Below, piece by piece: positions 25,132 to 28,693 of a stretch of DNA of 28,693 nucleotides. The number at the start of each line of letters is the position of its first letter. Positions within the stretch are counted from its first letter, which is position 1. The position numbers were made by a program, and so were the translations under genes. The DNA is taken from positions 1 to 28,693 of the forward strand of contig LT642243.1 in NCBI GenBank assembly GCA_900128585.1, written 5' to 3'. The stretch is from Stramenopiles sp. TOSAG23-3. Taxonomy: Eukaryota > Sar. Below the pieces are notes generated by a model. It was not told where the DNA came from, did no database searches, and was given only the letters and a program-made list of their open reading frames with translations.

Positions 25132-27757
25132 CTATATCAAATCGGTCGCTGGAAGGTGTGCTCCATCTTCATTCTCCACGAACGAGTCTTCGGGCTCAAA
25201 AAAAGCTTCCAAATGCTGTTGCTGCTGCTCCATCGCGACGCGCCTTCTTCGCTCTTCCAGCCTGGTTCGATACTCTGGGTGGCGTTCAAGTGACGTTCGC
25301 GCCCGCTCTACGAACGCCATCAGCGGCTCCTCGGTTCCCCGGCGCATTGTCTCAAGGTCATCCTCGAACTTTGCCGCACTATCCACTGCCTCCGCCTTGG
25401 CCACGTTCTCAAACACCCGGGTAGCCCTCATCAAGTACTTGCTCATGCTCTCCTTTTTGCGACGTTTTGGCAAAAGCTCCACGTCCGTACGGCGGCGGTT
25501 TGCCGCGCCGGGCTTCGGGTGGCTCTCGGCGATGCTGGCCGGGATGTCGCTTTTGTCCATACCCATTGCCTGTGCTGCCCGCATCACCAAGTTGTTGTTT
25601 CTCTCCAGCCCCGCTGAATGGGTTTTTCGACCTTTCTTTCCCGATTTCTTCTTCTTCCCGACCCGGCTGGTGGTTTTCCCCTCGGCCTCGAAGCTTTGCC
25701 GTTGCTTATTTTTGCCGAAATTTTTGCTGTACTGCTGCTTTTGCCGGACGCCAGCGGCCGCGCTAATTTCAGCGCGCCTGCGAGCTTCTTCCTCCAGCTT
25801 CAGCTTTTTGTCCAGGTTCTCCCGCGCGGCTTTCTCCGCCTTCTTTTTCTTGCGCTTTTCTTTGCGCTTCTTTTCGAGTAGCCTCTCTTTAATTTGCGCA
25901 CGAACCTTTTTCGTGTGTTCTTTCCGCTCGGCCTTCTTTGCGGCCTCTTCCTCCTCCAACTTTCTCGTGTTTGCTTCCTCGACGACTTTCTTCTCTATGG
26001 CGAGTTTCTCCATTCGTATACGACGACGGTAGGCATCTTCGCGCTGCCTCCTCTGTGCTTCCAACTGCCTTTGTACCTCTTCCTCCTGAAAGATGGCCTG
26101 TTGCAGGGCGCACTCTTTCTCGTACTTCTTTCTCTCCACCGCTTTACGGGCCGCTGCCTCGCGCATACGGATCCGTTTCTTCTTCTCCTTCTCCTCCCGC
26201 AGCTTCTTGGAGGCCTGCTTCACCTGCTCCTTCGCTTCTTCTTCTTTTTTTTCCAAAACCTTTTGCTTTCTTTTCTCAATCTTTTCCTTTTCAACTGCTG
26301 CGCGAAGCTTCTCCCTCATTTTTTTCATCCCATCGTTGAACCGTTTCTCGCGCTCCGCCTTCTCCCTTTCTTCCTTCTCCTTCATCCTTTGGGCGTGCTG
26401 CCTCTCGATCTCTTCCTGTTTTTCCCGTGCGGCAGCGTTCTTCTTGCTCTGCTCGCGCACCCATGCCAGGCGCTTCCTTTCTATTTCTGCGACTTTCGCG
26501 GCGCCCGAAATTTTTGCCTCTAGTATCTCGTCCCGCTTTCCTGGTCTGACCATTTCTTTCATCTTTCTCAGCCCACGAATCACGTTGATCGACCCCCCCC
26601 ACGCTCGTCACCGAGGCCTGCTCCAGCTGGGTAGGGTCGGCCCGGGTGGCCCCTCCGCTGCTGCTGCTCGAGGTCTTGTCGAACCGAGCCTCGTCGCGCT
26701 CCAGTTGATCCCTCCAGCTCTTTGAAAATTCACTTGCCTTGTCCAAAAACTCATCGTTGTAAGAGTACTTTGGCTTCCCCGAATCGTCTTTCAGTCCGGC
26801 CAGGTTGAGACTGAACCCCCCGAGCCCCTTGGCCGGTTCGCCGGCGCTCGCATCGACGATTGGGGCCGCCGACGACGCCGCCGCCGTCAGGTTGAACACC
26901 TCAAACCCATTTCCCTGTCCTCCCTGCTCGACCTCACACACTGCACTGTCTATGCACTCCACGCACAGGTCGTAGCAAAATTCGTACACTTTTTTCCTGG
27001 CCCGAGCAATTCGTCTGCCCATGTGCCCGCGGGCGTACCGCTGTATGGTCGCCTTCGCCTCCCTTCTTTTCTTTACAATTTTTTTTGTTCTGTACCCACG
27101 GTACAACGTCTGAAATGCAAGCGCCCCCCAAAGCTCCTGGCATGCTTTTGTTTCTCGATTGAGCCAAATCATGCTAACCCACCGTTGGATCAGGACTGCC
27201 GCCTTGTCCCGCTTCTGTTCCCAGTGTTCAGCATGCGAGCGCCAGCACCGTTGAATCATGGTTGTGGCAAAGCACCTCAGGTGCGCCTGGCGAACCGTGC
27301 GCATGGTGGTAAACTCTTTCTTGGCCATGAATGCTCGAAATCGGGTCTGTATAAGCAGCGCTGATTTGTACAAAAGGTGACGTTTTCTTCTGGAATTCAT
27401 CCGTTCCTGCCTTCTCTTTCTCTCAATTTCTCTTTTGTTAAGCTCATCTTTGACGCGTTGAACCTCCTCTTCCAGAAGTTGCACGTTCCGGTCGCGCTCG
27501 CACAGGGCCTGCTTTGCGAGCTCCCTCTTCTCTTCCAGCTTGTTCTTATACGTCGTCCCCGTCAGGGTAGTGTCGTTGAAAAATCTACCTTGCAGATGGG
27601 AAGTGAAACGGGAGGACTGGACGTTGCCACGAAAAACTCTGGAATTGGCAGTTTGCATTGACACTAAATTGTTCTGTATATGCCGTGCGTGTCGAACTGG
27701 CGACTGCGGCGCACGTGGGACAGGGCGATAGTTTTCGTTACCGCGTGGAAAGCTCAT
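25132..27757 (-). CDS. IQ-motif coiled-coil protein, frame interrupted at a G8 run
   Basis: The gene is seen as two overlapping minus-strand frames: 27757 to 26291, and an open frame down to 25132. The first runs into a run of eight G on its coding strand (plus C at 26593-26600), after which its peptide turns into low-quality Arg/Gly-rich sequence. With one G fewer, the frame would pass smoothly into the second, giving about 874 residues. The N-terminal part has a coiled coil (72-125) and five IQ-type calmodulin/centrin-binding motifs at about 134-250 (for example ALLIQTRFRAFMAKKEF, KATIQRYARGHMGRRIA). The second part is about 290 residues of dense Lys/Glu/Arg helix, then a basic, mixed C-terminus. 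Such proteins usually serve basal bodies, flagella or the cytoskeleton; that role is inferred. The second frame has no good ATG at its start, so two separate genes are less likely. The stop is TAG. Confidence 0.75.
26593..26600 (-). other. Homopolymer (G8) frameshift site in the IQ gene
   Basis: The coding strand reads GCGT, eight G, TCGATC. Frame 1 (VGGVDQ) ends productively here and frame 2 (SINVIRGLRK) begins. A one-base length difference joins them. Sequencing or assembly error in a homopolymer is the simplest reading; a true mutation or slippage-based frameshifting are alternatives. Confidence 0.8.
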
Positions 27758-28387
27758 CTTTGCTCAATTGGTTGGTGCCACTAAAAAAAGAGTAACCTTC
27801 CGAACAAATATTATTAAAGCTTGAAAAAATATTATACAAACGTTTTAAAATGTAAAACAATACTTCTTTCATATGTTCAGCATTCTCATAACTTAGTAAA
27901 AGCAATAAACAATATACAATCAATCACAACCTGGGTTGTGAAAAGAAATTACTGCTTCTTCTTTTTTTTTCTTTTTCTCTTCTTCTTCTTTTGTCTTTTT
28001 CAACCAACAACAACACACAACAATATCATTGATTCGTCGTCGGGGTAAACCTTCCGTATTTTTTTTATTATTATAATAATTAATATGATGGTGTATTGAT
28101 GTAAAATTAAGTTTCTATTTCTTTTTTTGTTTTCAATAATCTCAATGCTGTGTAATTGTGAAAATTTATCGAAACAGCTAACGGTTCTGCCAACGTCCTT
28201 CAATTCGCATTCGGTGTTTTATTTAATAGGCAATAATAATACATATGTACTTGTATAAAGAAACCAATACGACAAAATCATTTCGAAGGTTTTTGGTCTA
28301 GTATCTTTGGCGCGGAATTGAAAAGTGACACCGGACTTTATGTTAACTGTTTGAAACGAAGAGATCTTTATTAAAAAAATATCATTT
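27758..28387. other. Intergenic region right of the IQ gene
   Basis: AT-rich DNA that includes the promoter side of the IQ gene. It has a pyrimidine-rich tract at 27957-28003 and AT runs near 28060-28085. TTTGGCGC at 28306-28313 resembles an E2F-type site, but one match is weak evidence. No copy of the dispersed repeat or of the GGTACC palindrome was seen, and no RNA gene. Confidence 0.55.
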
Positions 28388-28654
28388 TTAAAATTTTAAA
28401 CAGTCAAATGCCCTTTTAGATATATAAAATTGTGTTTCTATGACTCGTTTTTCCCAACCCCACAAATAAATAAGTGTTTGTCCGGGTGATATTTGGTCCA
28501 AATCGTCCATTTCACAAAAAATTGTCCCTAGGAACCGACATTCCAAGTCAATGGAGGGCAAACAATTTATAAACGTTCGTTTGGGGCCAGACATCGTGAC
28601 CACAACAATTGCCTGGTCTAAACTTATGCCGTTATGCGTTCCCCTTCCTTTCAT
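28388..28654 (-). CDS. Small hypothetical protein (88 residues)
   Basis: An open frame starts at an ATG (28654) with a TGA two codons upstream, so it cannot extend further in this frame without splicing. The peptide is mixed and moderately hydrophobic (for example ISPGQTLIYLWGWEKRVIE) and the stop is TAA. I do not recognise it, and no membrane segment, signal peptide or domain is clear. Local base composition is between coding and intergenic levels. It could be a real small gene, an exon or chance. Confidence 0.3.
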   Translation of the reverse strand: MKGRGTHNGISLDQAIVVVTMSGPKRTFINCLPSIDLECRFLGTIFCEMDDLDQISPGQTLIYLWGWEKRVIETQFYISKRAFDCLKF

Positions 28655-28693
28655 TTGTCATTTTCTGGCCGAACGCTTCCATACTTTGAAAAT

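Noticed and set aside
25052-26032. Plus-strand open frame rich in Ser, Phe and Arg
   Set aside because: It is the antisense of the Lys/Glu-rich coiled-coil region of the IQ gene; its Phe/Ser runs are the expected mirror of Lys and Arg/Glu codons.
26291-26592. C-terminal part of the first IQ frame after the G8 run as true protein
   Set aside because: After the run it becomes Arg/Gly-rich low-quality sequence, while the other frame becomes a regular charged coiled coil. It is probably out of frame.
28306-28313. TTTGGCGC as an E2F-type site
   Set aside because: A single 8-bp match with no known target gene beside it is too weak to list as a site.
1-28693. tRNA, rRNA or other structured RNA genes
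   Set aside because: Reading the intergenic regions I saw no tRNA-like arm patterns or conserved rRNA stretches. A covariance-model search would be needed to exclude them fully.

Overview
The window is nuclear DNA of a unicellular, probably flagellated or centriole-bearing eukaryote. Its genes are long and eukaryotic in type: a C-terminal STE-type protein kinase, centrin, a tandem-KH protein, choline-transporter-like membrane proteins, a PTEN phosphatase fusion and an IQ-motif coiled-coil protein. No main gene needs an intron, and the standard code fits because TAA, TAG and TGA all end genes here. Coding DNA is balanced to GC-rich. Intergenic DNA is very AT-rich and full of simple repeats, so gene edges are easy to see. 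I cannot place the lineage from sequence alone; an intron-poor protist is the safe statement.

Layout from left to right: an edge fragment and a dispersed repeat (1-310); a STE-type kinase (minus, 311-3424); centrin (minus, 4055-4537); a divergent FMRP-like KH protein (plus, 5772-7355); a convergent gap with two repeat copies; a disordered acidic protein of unknown function (minus, 8059-9630); a head-to-head pair of giant paralogues that each fuse a choline-transporter-like (CTL/SLC44) membrane domain to a transglutaminase-like domain (minus, 10505-14641 and plus, 15859-19797); a convergent gap with one repeat copy; a PH-RasGAP-PTEN fusion (minus, 20005-24147); a cluster of repeats (24804-25018); a five-IQ coiled-coil protein whose frame is broken at a run of eight G (minus, 25132-27757); and a sparse right end with one small possible ORF.

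Three points stand out. First, the two CTL-transglutaminase paralogues look like an enzyme and pseudoenzyme pair: one keeps the Cys-His-Asp triad, while the other has Ser and Arg at the Cys and His positions. Second, one polypeptide joins a PH domain, a RasGAP domain that has lost its arginine finger, and an apparently intact PTEN phosphatase-C2 unit, which would link Ras-type and PI3K lipid signalling. Third, a dispersed repeat with one constant edge and variable length occurs at least eight times, always on the same strand and always near gene 3' ends. A second short palindrome (GGTACC/TACCGGTA) recurs 5' of minus-strand genes.

Centrin and the IQ/coiled-coil protein suggest a centriole or flagellum apparatus. 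The kinase and the PH-RasGAP-PTEN protein suggest signalling. Nothing in the layout shows operons or co-transcription.
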